NCBI GenBank assembly: GCA_025997595.1
Contig: BNUU01000001.1
Span: 124,001-188,000, forward strand
Length of the DNA stretch: 64,000 bases
Direction of reading: 5' to 3'
DNA from: Spirochaetia bacterium
GTDB taxonomy: Bacteria > Spirochaetota > Spirochaetia > Treponematales > Breznakiellaceae
Part shown: one piece after another, positions 26,508-34,903 of the stretch
Layout: the number at the start of each line of letters is the position of its first letter
Position numbering within the stretch: position 1 is the stretch's first letter
Position numbers and translations under genes: made by a program
The notes under the pieces: generated by a model
Told to the model about the DNA's origin: nothing
The model's input: only the letters and a program-made list of their open reading frames with translations
The model's database searches: none

Positions 26508-26727
26508 TTATAGTGATTTTACACAAAATATAACAAAAGTATTTAATACTGCGTTAGTTGATGAAGTAATTATAAACAATAACGATGGAAATAGTTATAA
26601 ATTACTTCCAATAGATAATGAAAATATTAAAGGAAAATCCCCGCTTGAGGATATTCCCTCTATAAAGGCAGATATTACCACACAGGAAATTGTAGAAATA
26701 TTAAGAGAATGTAGAGCTGGAATATAA
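26494..26727 (+). CDS. Antitoxin (prevent-host-death/YefM-like)
   Basis: A 77-aa protein starting MQVFDYSDFTQNITKVFNTA, with the short N-terminal beta-helix style of Phd/YefM antitoxins. An acidic C-terminal segment (about 50-77) would bind the toxin. It overlaps the PIN gene by 14 bp. A strong ribosome site (AGGGGGAAAAG) lies inside the toxin gene, so its translation should exceed that of the toxin. Family assignment rests on context and a weak sequence pattern. Confidence 0.65.
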   Translation: MQVFDYSDFTQNITKVFNTALVDEVIINNNDGNSYKLLPIDNENIKGKSPLEDIPSIKADITTQEIVEILRECRAGI

Positions 26728-26775
26728 TAAAAAATAATCATAAGGGCCAAAAAACATCGCATACAAACAAATCTA

Positions 26776-27624
26776 TTATACGACTTGTGCATCAAGTTCC
26801 GGTATCGCCGCCAGCACCGCGTCTTCGATCTTTCGGCCCCCTGAGGTAATGCCCAGCCTGCGGTCCGGGCGGATCTCGCCGTGGAAGTCGCTGCCGGCGG
26901 TGATGTAAAGCCCCAGTTCCTGCCCCAGCTCCTCAAGCCGGCGGCAGGCGCGGATTTTGGCGGTGGGGTGCCAGGCTTCAATGCCCATGAGGCCCTTGTC
27001 TTTCAGTTCCCTGATCATGTCCGGAAGGCGGCCCCAGGCCACGTAAAGGGACATGGGGTGGGCCAGGACCGGAAGCCCCCCGGATTCCCGGATCAGCGCC
27101 ACAGCCCGCTCAAAATCCAGGCCCGCCTTGGGGGCGTAGAAGGGTTTGCCCACCCCCAGGTAGCGGGAAAAGGCCTGCTCCCGGTTTTTGACGATCCCCC
27201 GGTTCACCAGGAGGGCCGCAAAGTGGGGCCGCCCCACCGAATGGCCCCCGGAGAGGGCCTGTACCTCTTCATAGGCCGCCTCAACACTTAATTCGTGCAT
27301 TTTGTCCAGAATTTCCCGGTTCCGTGTTTCCCGCAGGCGGGAAAGCTCGCTTACCGCATCCCGGAACGCGGGGCTTGGCCGGGTGATACCCAGCCCCAGC
27401 AGGTGGAACTCCCCGGGTCCCGAATGGGTAATTTCCATCTCGATCCCCGGGATAAAACGGATTCCCCCTATTGCCGCCTCGTTTCTTGCATCCTCCAGAC
27501 CGTTGATGGTGTCATGATCCGTCAGGGCAATGGCCGAAAGGCCCCGCTTCGCCGCCTCCTGGATAAGCTCTTTGGGACTCAGGCTGCCGTCGGATGCGTT
27601 TGAATGGGTATGCAGATCAACCAT
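26776..27624 (-). CDS. PHP-domain phosphoesterase (RNase AM/TrpH-like)
   Basis: A 282-aa metal-dependent hydrolase of the PHP family. Metal ligands are visible in DLHTHSNASDG (residues 3-13), LTDHDTINGL (about 34-43), GIEMEI (about 60), LAHPMS (about 190) and AGSDFHGE (about 245-252). E. coli RNase AM (YciV) removes nucleotides from 5'-monophosphate ends and trims rRNA; orthology is likely but not proven. It is convergent with the toxin pair and divergent from the ABC exporter. Confidence 0.87.
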   Translation of the reverse strand: MVDLHTHSNASDGSLSPKELIQEAAKRGLSAIALTDHDTINGLEDARNEAAIGGIRFIPGIEMEITHSGPGEFHLLGLGITRPSPAFRDAVSELSRLRETRNREILDKMHELSVEAAYEEVQALSGGHSVGRPHFAALLVNRGIVKNREQAFSRYLGVGKPFYAPKAGLDFERAVALIRESGGLPVLAHPMSLYVAWGRLPDMIRELKDKGLMGIEAWHPTAKIRACRRLEELGQELGLYITAGSDFHGEIRPDRRLGITSGGRKIEDAVLAAIPELDAQVV

Positions 27625-27691
27625 GGGATAGAGTATTCACCATAATATTGATTTTGTGTATAGTATTTGGACATTCAGGAGTACTTTAGGC

Positions 27692-28393
27692 ATGGGGTAT
27701 GTGGAATTTCACGGGGTCTGTAAATACTATTCCCTGGGCGAAAACAAAATCACTGCGGCGGACCACATGAGTTTTACCATAGAAAAGAGTGAATTTTGCG
27801 TTATCGTGGGGCCCTCCGGGGCGGGAAAAACGACGCTCCTCAATATGCTGGGGGGGATGGATTCCTGCGACGAGGGAAAGATCATCCTGGATGGCCGGGA
27901 GATCAGCGGCTTTAACGAGCGGCGGCTGACCGATTACCGTCGCTACGATGTGGGGTTCGTCTTTCAGTTTTACAATTTGATACAGAACCTGACGGCCCTT
28001 GAAAATGTGGAGCTTGCTTCCGAAATTTGCCGGGAACCCCGGGACCCGGCGGAAACCCTGCGGGCGGTGGGGCTTGGGGAACGGCTGAACAATTTTCCCG
28101 CCCAGCTTTCCGGCGGGGAACAGCAGCGGGTTTCCATTGCCAGGGCCCTGGCGAAGAATCCCCGGATCCTGCTCTGCGATGAACCCACGGGGGCGCTGGA
28201 TTATGAGACGGGGAAGCATATTTTAAAACTTCTGCAGGAAAGCTGCAGGAATACGGGAAAAACAGTGATTCTGATCACCCATAATCACGCCATTGCGGCT
28301 ATGGCGGACCGGATCATCCAGGTTAAGAACGGACAGATCCTTCATATTGAAAAGAATGATCGCCCCATGGCGGTGGATCAGATTGAGTGGTGA
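27692..28393 (+). CDS. ABC exporter ATPase (MacB/LolD type)
   Basis: A 233-aa ATPase of the LolD/MacB group. Walker A is GPSGAGKT (about 40-47), the signature LSGGEQQR (about 139), Walker [12 protein letters not shown] (about 160), and the switch His lies in ITHNH. The stop overlaps the next ATG as TGATG, which couples it to the FtsX-like permease. ATG 27692 is chosen because the conserved domain begins at once; upstream codons lack homology. AGGAG lies 12 bp upstream. Confidence 0.92.
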   Translation: MGYVEFHGVCKYYSLGENKITAADHMSFTIEKSEFCVIVGPSGAGKTTLLNMLGGMDSCDEGKIILDGREISGFNERRLTDYRRYDVGFVFQFYNLIQNLTALENVELASEICREPRDPAETLRAVGLGERLNNFPAQLSGGEQQRVSIARALAKNPRILLCDEPTGALDYETGKHILKLLQESCRNTGKTVILITHNHAIAAMADRIIQVKNGQILHIEKNDRPMAVDQIEW

Positions 28394-31300
28394 TGCGGCG
28401 ATCCTTTGGTAAAACCTATTTTAAAACCATCCTCCGGGAAATACAGGGCAGTTTTGGCCGTTTTCTCGCTATTTTCGCCATTGTCGCCCTGGGGGTGGGG
28501 TTTCTGGCGGGACTTTTGGCCACCACCCCGGACATGAAGGCTTCGGCGGACCGCTACTTCCACGAGTCCAACATGATGGACATTTTTATCAAGGGAACCC
28601 TGGGGCTCACCGATGATGACGCGGAGGCGATACGCGCCCTTGATGAGGTAGCGGAACTGCTGCCGGGTTATGTTATCGATACCATGGTTAGGACCTCCGC
28701 AGAAGAACTGCTGGTGACCCGGATTTACGGGCTTCCCCTGGGCCGGATGGGGGAGTCGGCCTTCATCAACCGGATGGAGCTGATTGCGGGGCGTATGCCG
28801 GAGAACGAAGGGGAATGCCTGGTTCAGCAGGGGGGCGGCTATCTGGTAAAGGCCCCCCTGGGGATGAAGCTGGAGATTGGGGGGGATGAGAACAGTAATA
28901 CTGCGGACACCTATAGGGTTACCGAATATACCGTAACCGGGATTGTAAAGAGCCCCCTGTTTATTTCACTTGAGCGGGAGCCCAGCGGCGCAGGGAACGG
29001 GCGGCTGGGGGCGGTGATGTATGTGTACGACAGCTGTTATGCCCTGCCCGCCTACACGGATTTTTTTATCACCCTGAAAGGAACTTCCGGCCTTGCGACA
29101 TTTACCGGTGAGTACGAGCGGTTTGTGGATGGGGCGATGGAAAAAATAAAGGCCCTGGGGGAAGGGCGCTACGAAATCCGCCGGACGGAGATCCTGACCG
29201 ATGCCCGGCGGACAGGGCTGATGCGGCTGGCCGAAGCGGGAGCGGCCTACGAACGCGGGAAAAGCCGGGCGGAAACGGAACTGGAGGCGGCCCGGCGAAA
29301 ACTGGACGCGGCGGCCTGGGAGATTGCCGCCGGGGAAGCGGAACTTGCGGAAGGGGAGCGGCAGGTCACCGAGGGAAGGGCCCTGTTTGCGGAAGAACGG
29401 CGGCGGGTGACCGCGGAACTGGCGGAAAATGAGGCGGCCCTGACCCGGGGGGAAGGGGAAATCGCTGCGGCAAAACAAACCCTGGCGGAGAGCAAGGCCC
29501 AACTGGACGCGGCCCGGGATCAGGTTGAAAAGACCCGCAAGTTCTGGCTCTGGAAGATCATACCCGTAGGCCGGAAGGGGGTGGCCCAATACGATGAGGG
29601 GCTTGTGGCCTATGAAAAGGGACTGAGCATGGTCCAGGAAAAGGAAGGGGAACTGCGGGATGGCCGGAGGCTGCTGGAAGAGGGCCGCCGCCGTGCGGAA
29701 GGGGAATTCGCCCAGGCGGAAGCGGACCTGAATTCGGCGGAAGCGGATGTCAGAGCGGGGCAGGAGCGGCTCGGCGAAGCCCGGGAGGAGCTGGCGGCGG
29801 GTCAGCTGGAATTCGAGCGGCGGCGGGCGGAGGCCGAGGAAGAACTGCGGAAGGCGGAACTGGAGATCGCCGAGGGACGGCGGCAGATCAACGCCATCGA
29901 TATTAAGGGTCCCGAATGGTATGTACTGGACCGGAACGCCAATGTGGGCTACGTCAACTTTATGATGAATTCCGAAAAAATCGCCGACATCGCAAAGGTG
30001 TTTCCCGTGTTCTTTCTCCTGGTGGCGGCCCTGGTGGCCCTGACCACCATGACCCGGATGGTGGAGGAGGAGCGGATTCAAATCGGGGTCCTTAAAGCCC
30101 TGGGGTACCGGAAACGGGTTATTGCGGCAAAATACCTGGTTTACTGCGCCCTCACGGGGATACTCGGTTCTGCGGTGGGGATGGTATCGGGGTTTCAGGG
30201 GCTTCCGGTGATCATCTATCACGCCTTTGGGACCATGTACCACCTGCCGCCCCTGGTGACACAATTCAACTGGCCCTTCGGGCTTATCGCCTGCGGCCTG
30301 GTGCTGCTCTGTACCATGGGGGCCACGGTTTCCGCCAGCTATCACGCGCTTTGGGAAAAGCCCGCAGCCCTGATGCTGCCCAGGGCCCCCAAACCGGGCA
30401 AGCGGATCTTCCTTGAATATATCCCCTTTATCTGGCGGTCAATGAAATTTACTTATAAGGTAAGCGCCCGGAACCTTTTCCGGTATAAAAAACACTTTAT
30501 CATGACCGTCACGGGAATCGCGGGCTGTACCGCCCTGATGCTCACCGCCTTTGGGCTGCGGGATTCCATGATCGACATTGCCCGGACCCAGTTTTCGGAT
30601 ATTCTGAAATACGATTTACGGCTTGAATTGCGGGATGGTGAAGTTTGGGATGATGGTTTAACCGCCTTTCTTGGGGGGAATCAGCCCAGACGCCGCGGCG
30701 ACCCTTCGGGTCATGGCGCCCCAAAGGGCCGCATTGAAATCCACAGTGAATCGGGGTATCTCATCGGCGAAAAGGAACGGCTCAGTACAGTTTTGTACGT
30801 ACCCCGGCCAAGGGAAAACCTGGGGGATTTTATCAGCCTGAAGGACCGGAAAACACAGCAGCCCCTGGAATTCGGCGCGAATTCGGTAATGATAACCGAA
30901 AAAACCGCGGAAGAATTGGGGTTGAAGGCCGGGGACCGGATGCTGGTAGAAAATGCAGGGGGAAGCCGGGGGGAATTTGTCCTGGGGGGGATTACCGAAA
31001 ATTACGTGGGGAGCATGGTTTATATCGGGGAAGAAGCCTGGTGGAAGGTATTCGGGGAAGTCCCCTCATATCCCACACTTTTTGTGCAGACGGGGATACA
31101 AAGCGCCGCGGAACAGGATACGGTTGTTATGGAAGTTCTCGCCAGCAAGACGGTTACCGGGGCGGAGTTTACCTCCCATACCCAGGAAAGCTACAACAAC
31201 CTGCTTACCAGTATCAGTTTTGTCGTACTCATCCTCATTCTGGCCGCCGGGGGGCTGGCAATTATCGTGCTGTACAACCTGACCAACATCAACATCAACG

Positions 31301-31614
31301 AACGGAGCCGGGAACTCGCCACCCTGCGGGTGCTGGGCTTTCACCAGGGGGAGGCTGCGGCCTACATATTCCGGGAGATCACCATCCTCAGCATCGTCGG
31401 GACCGGGGCAGGGCTGCTTTTGGGGCTCCCCCTCCACGCCTTTATGATTGGGGTCGCCGAAACGCCGGAACTTATGTTCGGGAGGGATATTGCGCCCCTC
31501 AGTTTTGTACTTTCGGCGATTTTTACCCTGCTGTTTTCCGCCGCAGTGGACCTCCTGATGCTGAAAAAAATCAGGAATATCAAAATGGCGGACTCCATGA
31601 AAGCGGTTGATTAA
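28393..31614 (+). CDS. Large FtsX-type ABC permease with periplasmic coiled coil
   Basis: A 1073-aa permease partner of the preceding ATPase. The order is TM1 (about 22-42), a periplasmic domain, a long Ala/Glu/Arg coiled coil (about 285-510, with heptad-like ELEAARRKLDAAAWEIAAGE), three TM helices (about 540-660), a second FtsX unit with TM near 700 and a periplasmic domain, and three TM helices at the C terminus. Such proteins export peptides or act as mechanotransmission complexes. An in-frame hairpin-like segment at 30684-30735 encodes NQPRRRGDPSGHGAPKGR, which looks inserted. Confidence 0.88.
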   Translation: MRRSFGKTYFKTILREIQGSFGRFLAIFAIVALGVGFLAGLLATTPDMKASADRYFHESNMMDIFIKGTLGLTDDDAEAIRALDEVAELLPGYVIDTMVRTSAEELLVTRIYGLPLGRMGESAFINRMELIAGRMPENEGECLVQQGGGYLVKAPLGMKLEIGGDENSNTADTYRVTEYTVTGIVKSPLFISLEREPSGAGNGRLGAVMYVYDSCYALPAYTDFFITLKGTSGLATFTGEYERFVDGAMEKIKALGEGRYEIRRTEILTDARRTGLMRLAEAGAAYERGKSRAETELEAARRKLDAAAWEIAAGEAELAEGERQVTEGRALFAEERRRVTAELAENEAALTRGEGEIAAAKQTLAESKAQLDAARDQVEKTRKFWLWKIIPVGRKGVAQYDEGLVAYEKGLSMVQEKEGELRDGRRLLEEGRRRAEGEFAQAEADLNSAEADVRAGQERLGEAREELAAGQLEFERRRAEAEEELRKAELEIAEGRRQINAIDIKGPEWYVLDRNANVGYVNFMMNSEKIADIAKVFPVFFLLVAALVALTTMTRMVEEERIQIGVLKALGYRKRVIAAKYLVYCALTGILGSAVGMVSGFQGLPVIIYHAFGTMYHLPPLVTQFNWPFGLIACGLVLLCTMGATVSASYHALWEKPAALMLPRAPKPGKRIFLEYIPFIWRSMKFTYKVSARNLFRYKKHFIMTVTGIAGCTALMLTAFGLRDSMIDIARTQFSDILKYDLRLELRDGEVWDDGLTAFLGGNQPRRRGDPSGHGAPKGRIEIHSESGYLIGEKERLSTVLYVPRPRENLGDFISLKDRKTQQPLEFGANSVMITEKTAEELGLKAGDRMLVENAGGSRGEFVLGGITENYVGSMVYIGEEAWWKVFGEVPSYPTLFVQTGIQSAAEQDTVVMEVLASKTVTGAEFTSHTQESYNNLLTSISFVVLILILAAGGLAIIVLYNLTNININERSRELATLRVLGFHQGEAAAYIFREITILSIVGTGAGLLLGLPLHAFMIGVAETPELMFGRDIAPLSFVLSAIFTLLFSAAVDLLMLKKIRNIKMADSMKAVD

Positions 31615-31619
31615 TTTAA

Positions 31620-31644
31620 ATGACAAATTATGTAAATCTGTCAT
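31620..31644. promoter_or_regulatory. Imperfect inverted repeat upstream of bcd (candidate operator)
   Basis: ATGACAAATT (31620-31629) and AATCTGTCAT (31635-31644) match at 9 of 10 positions around a 5-bp spacer. It lies just after the FtsX stop and 12 bp before the bcd -35 box, so it may be a regulator site or a weak terminator without a T tract. Confidence 0.4.
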
Positions 31645-31655
31645 TATAATCTTAA

Positions 31656-31684
31656 TTGATCTTTTCGTCTGATTGTACTATAAT
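31656..31684 (+). promoter_or_regulatory. Sigma-70 promoter for bcd-etfBA
   Basis: TTGATC (31656-31661), a 17-bp spacer and TATAAT (31679-31684), 35 bp before the bcd ATG, which has AGGAGGAAAAAGGAT as its ribosome site. Confidence 0.65.
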
Positions 31685-31719
31685 TAATGGCTTTTCAGAT
31701 AAACTGGAGGAAAAAGGAT

Positions 31720-32859
31720 ATGGATTTTTTACTGGACAAACAGCACGAAATGGCCCGGCTTTTGTTTCGGACCTTTGCCGAAAAAGAGGTAAAGGATCTG
31801 GCGGCGGAAGTAGATGAGGAAGAGCGTTTTCCGGATGAAACTGTTGCAAAAATGAAAAAATACGGTTTTTTGGGTATCCCTTTTAAGAAGGAAGACGGGG
31901 GTCAGGGCGGGGACAACCTTGCCTACATCATGTGCGTCGAAGAGCTTTCCCGGGTATGCGGGACAACGGGTGTAATTGTATCCGCCCATACGTCGTTGTG
32001 TGCGGCGCCGATTGAGAAATACGGTACCCCGGAGCAAAAGGCAAAGTATCTGGCGCCCCTCGCAAGGGGTGAGAAGCTGGGCGCCTTCGGGCTTACGGAA
32101 CCCAATGCGGGTACTGACGCTTCACGGCAGCAGACCACTGCGGTGTTGGAAGGCGACCACTACGTGTTGAACGGGTCGAAGATCTTCATCACCAATGCGG
32201 GCGTGGCGGATGTGTTCGTGGTAATGGCGATGACCGACAAGTCCCTCGGTAACAAGGGGATTTCGGCGTTCATCGTGGAGAAAGATTTTCCGGGCTTCTC
32301 CCTCGGCAAGCACGAGCTGAAGATGGGTATTCGCGGTTCTTCCACCTGCGAACTCGTATTCACCAACTGTATTGTTCCCAAGGATAACCTGCTTGGCCAA
32401 CTTGGCAAGGGCTTTGGCATCGCCATGGGTACCCTTGACGGCGGACGCATTGGTATTGCGGCGCAGGCGCTTGGTATTGCCCAGGGCGCCTTTGACGAAA
32501 CGGTCAAGTACACCAAAGAACGCCAGCAGTTTGGCAAGCCGATTTCGGCGTTCCAGAACACCCAGTTCCAGATGGCCGACCTCAAGGCGCGTATTGAAGC
32601 GGCCCGTTTCCTGGTGTACGCGGCGGCGTGCAAGAAGGACAGGGGGCTTCCTTATGCCGTGGACGCGGCGATGGCAAAATTGTTTGCGTCTGAAACGGCG
32701 ATGGCGGTGACCACGAAGTGCGTACAGTTCTTCGGCGGTTATGGGTATACCCGTGAGTATCCGGTAGAGCGAATGATGCGGGATGCAAAAATCACCGAAA
32801 TCTACGAAGGAACGAGCGAGGTGCAGCGGATGGTTATTGCCGGTGCAATCTACAAGTAA
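31720..32859 (+). CDS. bcd: Acyl-CoA dehydrogenase, probably butyryl-CoA dehydrogenase
   Basis: A 379-aa FAD enzyme that would reduce crotonyl-CoA or oxidise a short-chain acyl-CoA. It has FGLTEPNAGTDAS (FAD/substrate loop), NGSKIFITNAG, KMGIRGSSTCEL, and the C-terminal ITEIYEGTSEVQR containing the catalytic Glu of short-chain dehydrogenases. The following etfB and etfA genes make a Bcd/Etf complex, and electron bifurcation with ferredoxin is possible. The ATG at 31720 follows a strong ribosome site. Other butyrate-pathway genes (crotonase, thiolase) are absent from the window. Confidence 0.9.
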   Translation: MDFLLDKQHEMARLLFRTFAEKEVKDLAAEVDEEERFPDETVAKMKKYGFLGIPFKKEDGGQGGDNLAYIMCVEELSRVCGTTGVIVSAHTSLCAAPIEKYGTPEQKAKYLAPLARGEKLGAFGLTEPNAGTDASRQQTTAVLEGDHYVLNGSKIFITNAGVADVFVVMAMTDKSLGNKGISAFIVEKDFPGFSLGKHELKMGIRGSSTCELVFTNCIVPKDNLLGQLGKGFGIAMGTLDGGRIGIAAQALGIAQGAFDETVKYTKERQQFGKPISAFQNTQFQMADLKARIEAARFLVYAAACKKDRGLPYAVDAAMAKLFASETAMAVTTKCVQFFGGYGYTREYPVERMMRDAKITEIYEGTSEVQRMVIAGAIYK

Positions 32860-32871
32860 GGGAGCAGAACG

Positions 32872-33660
32872 ATGAAAATTGTTGTTTGTATAAAACAGGT
32901 GCCGGACACCAATGAGGTAAAACTTGACCCGAAAACAAACACCCTGATCCGTGAAGGGGTACCGAGCATCATCAACCATGACGACCGGAGCGGTATTGAA
33001 GCCGCATTGCAGCTCAGGGAAAAAGTCGGCGGCGCCGTAACGGTGGTGAGCATGGGACCGCCTCAGGCTGAGGCGGCGCTTCGTGAAGCATTGGCCATGG
33101 GCTGCGATGAAGCGGTGCTGCTGAGCGGCCGCGAATTCGGCGGCTCGGATACCTGGGCGACCGCACATATTATCGCGGCGGGGGTAAAAAAAATCGGCTA
33201 CGATTTGGTAATTACCGGCCGGCAGGCGATTGACGGGGATACCGCACAGGTTGGCCCGCAGATTGCCGAGAACCTTGGTCTGCCCCAGGTGTCTTATGTT
33301 GAAAAAATAGACGTGGAAGGCGACACGCTGGTAGTGCAGCGCCAGTACGAAGACCGTTATCACATTATCGAGGTGAAATTGCCCTGTCTGCTGACGGCAT
33401 TGCAGGAGCTGGGCGCCCCCCGTTACATGAGCGTTGGCGGTATTTTTGACGCCTATAAAAAGGAAATCAAAATATTGGGCTTTGAGGACCTGAAGGGCGG
33501 GCTGAACCCGGCGTTCATCGGTTTGAAGGGTTCGCCGACCAATGTGGTGCAGTCTTTTCCCAAACAGGCGAAAGGCAAGGGCACGGTGCTGCAGGGTAAG
33601 AGCACGGATGAGGCGGTTGCCGCCATCATACAGAAGCTCGAAGAAAAGCACATCATCTAA
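32872..33660 (+). CDS. etfB: Electron transfer flavoprotein beta subunit
   Basis: A 262-aa EtfB beginning MKIVVCIKQVPDTNEVKLD. It contains the Etf-beta signature region, VSMGPPQAEAALREALAMG, and GRQAIDGDTAQVGPQIAE, which lines the second flavin/AMP site. It lies 12 bp after bcd and 11 bp before etfA. It partners EtfA to move electrons from or to the acyl-CoA dehydrogenase. Whether it carries a bifurcating FAD cannot be settled by eye. Confidence 0.95.
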   Translation: MKIVVCIKQVPDTNEVKLDPKTNTLIREGVPSIINHDDRSGIEAALQLREKVGGAVTVVSMGPPQAEAALREALAMGCDEAVLLSGREFGGSDTWATAHIIAAGVKKIGYDLVITGRQAIDGDTAQVGPQIAENLGLPQVSYVEKIDVEGDTLVVQRQYEDRYHIIEVKLPCLLTALQELGAPRYMSVGGIFDAYKKEIKILGFEDLKGGLNPAFIGLKGSPTNVVQSFPKQAKGKGTVLQGKSTDEAVAAIIQKLEEKHII

Positions 33661-33671
33661 AGGAGTGGAGA

Positions 33672-34682
33672 ATGAGCAAAGATGTATACGTCTTCGCAGA
33701 ACAGCGGGATGGAAATGTACAGAAGGTAAGCCTTGAGCTGTTGGGCGAGGCGACAAAACTGGCCGGCGCTTTAGGTGAAAAGGTGGTCGCTATTCTGATT
33801 GGGCAGGGCGTAAAGGCTAAAGCCCAGGAGCTGATTACCTACGGCGCGGACTCTGTACTGGTCATTGAGAACGATATGGTAAAAGAATACGTGACCGAGC
33901 CCTACGCCAAAGCGGTCTGCAAGGTGATTAAGGACTGTGACCCGTCAATCGTGCTGTACGGCGCAACGGCAATCGGCCGTGACCTGGCGCCCCGTGTTGC
34001 GGCGCGTCACCATACCGGTCTTACCGCAGACTGCACCAAGCTGGAAATCGGTGCGGAAGAGGGTGGAACCAAGCTGCTGTGGATGACCCGTCCGGCCTTT
34101 GGGGGTAACATTATGGCAACGATTAAGTGCGCCAATTACCGTCCCCAGATGGCGACCGTGCGTCCGGGGGTAATGAAGATTGTTCACGACACAGGCCGCA
34201 AAGGCGAAATAAAGGACTTTAAGGTTGACTTTGTACCTGCGGATATGAACGTAAGAATTCGTAAAGTGGTCAAAGAAGACAAGAAGGCGGTGGACATCAC
34301 CGAGTCAAAGGTCCTCGTATCAGGCGGCCGCGGCATCGGGTCTAGGGACTACTTTGCCGAGCTGGGCAAATTGGCAAAGGCGCTTGGCGGCGAGGTTTCA
34401 TCTTCCCGCGCCAATGTGGACGCCGGCTGGATTGAAAAAGAGCGGCAGGTAGGTCAAACCGGTAAGACGGTGCGCCCGAACTTGTACCTGGCGCTCGGTA
34501 TTTCCGGCGCCATTCAGCATCTGGCCGGTATGGAAGGCTCCGATCTGATTATCGCAGTCAACAAGAACGAGACTGCGCCCATTTTTGATGTGGCCGATCT
34601 TGGCATTGTGGGTGATTTGAAGGCCATCGTGCCCAAATTGACCGACGCTGTCAATAAGTACAAGGCCGCCGCCCTGAAATAG
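33672..34682 (+). CDS. etfA: Electron transfer flavoprotein alpha subunit
   Basis: A 336-aa EtfA. The N-terminal domain pairs with EtfB. The C-terminal FAD domain has VSGGRGIGSRDYF, GQTGKTVRPNLYLALGISGA and IIAVNKNETAPIFDVADLGI, the standard EtfA FAD motifs. There is no N-terminal ferredoxin extension. It is the last gene of the operon. An imperfect inverted repeat follows (34683-34729), possibly ending transcription. Confidence 0.96.
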   Translation: MSKDVYVFAEQRDGNVQKVSLELLGEATKLAGALGEKVVAILIGQGVKAKAQELITYGADSVLVIENDMVKEYVTEPYAKAVCKVIKDCDPSIVLYGATAIGRDLAPRVAARHHTGLTADCTKLEIGAEEGGTKLLWMTRPAFGGNIMATIKCANYRPQMATVRPGVMKIVHDTGRKGEIKDFKVDFVPADMNVRIRKVVKEDKKAVDITESKVLVSGGRGIGSRDYFAELGKLAKALGGEVSSSRANVDAGWIEKERQVGQTGKTVRPNLYLALGISGAIQHLAGMEGSDLIIAVNKNETAPIFDVADLGIVGDLKAIVPKLTDAVNKYKAAALK

Positions 34683-34736
34683 CTGCCTTCCCTGGATATC
34701 CGCACACAGAATACCGGGGATTAAGGCAGTTTGGGG

Positions 34737-34764
34737 TAGACAAAACGCCGTTTTTTTCTATTAT
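34737..34764 (+). promoter_or_regulatory. Sigma-70 promoter upstream of tRNA-Glu
   Basis: TAGACA (34737-34742), a 16-bp spacer with seven T, and TATTAT (34759-34764). The transcript would begin near 34771 and carry two hairpins before the tRNA. Confidence 0.5.
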
Positions 34765-34777
34765 AGAATTAAGTTGT

Positions 34778-34829
34778 GGAGAAACCCCCTGTGGGGTTTC
34801 TCCTAAGTCAAAAAGCAAAGCTTTTTGAC
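34778..34829. repeat. Pair of perfect tandem hairpins in the tRNA-Glu leader
   Basis: GGAGAAACCCC and GGGGTTTCTCC around CTGT (34778-34803), then GTCAAAAAGC and GCTTTTTGAC around AAA (34807-34829). The second ends two bases before the tRNA. The layout is like the hairpin pair at 21253-21302 although the stems differ. Confidence 0.7.
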
Positions 34830-34831
34830 AC

Positions 34832-34903
34832 GGCCCCTTCGTCTAACGGTTAGGACAAAAGATTCTCAATCTTTAAACAGGAGTTCGATTCTCCTAGGGG
34901 CTA
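34832..34903 (+). tRNA. tRNA-Glu (anticodon CTC)
   Basis: Full cloverleaf of 72 nt: acceptor GGCCCCT/AGGGGCT (first pair G-U), a D arm GTCTAACGGTTAGGAC, an anticodon stem AAAGA/TCTTT around TTCTCAA, and a T arm GGAGTTCGATTCTCC. CCA is not encoded. The discriminator A is immediately followed by an ATG that opens a 603-codon gene. Confidence 0.93.

Noticed and set aside
26595..26981. Minus-strand frame covering the antitoxin and the end of the PHP gene
   Set aside because: Out of frame with the PHP gene and opposite to the better-supported antitoxin gene.
28966..30345. 459-codon open frame on the minus strand
   Set aside because: Antisense of the coiled-coil FtsX permease; Pro/Gly-rich shadow.
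32122..33756. 544-codon open frame on the minus strand
   Set aside because: Antisense of bcd and etfB, caused by high GC; no recognisable domains.
34683..34831. Riboswitch or T-box before tRNA-Glu
   Set aside because: Only simple perfect hairpins are seen; no conserved aptamer or T-box sequence.
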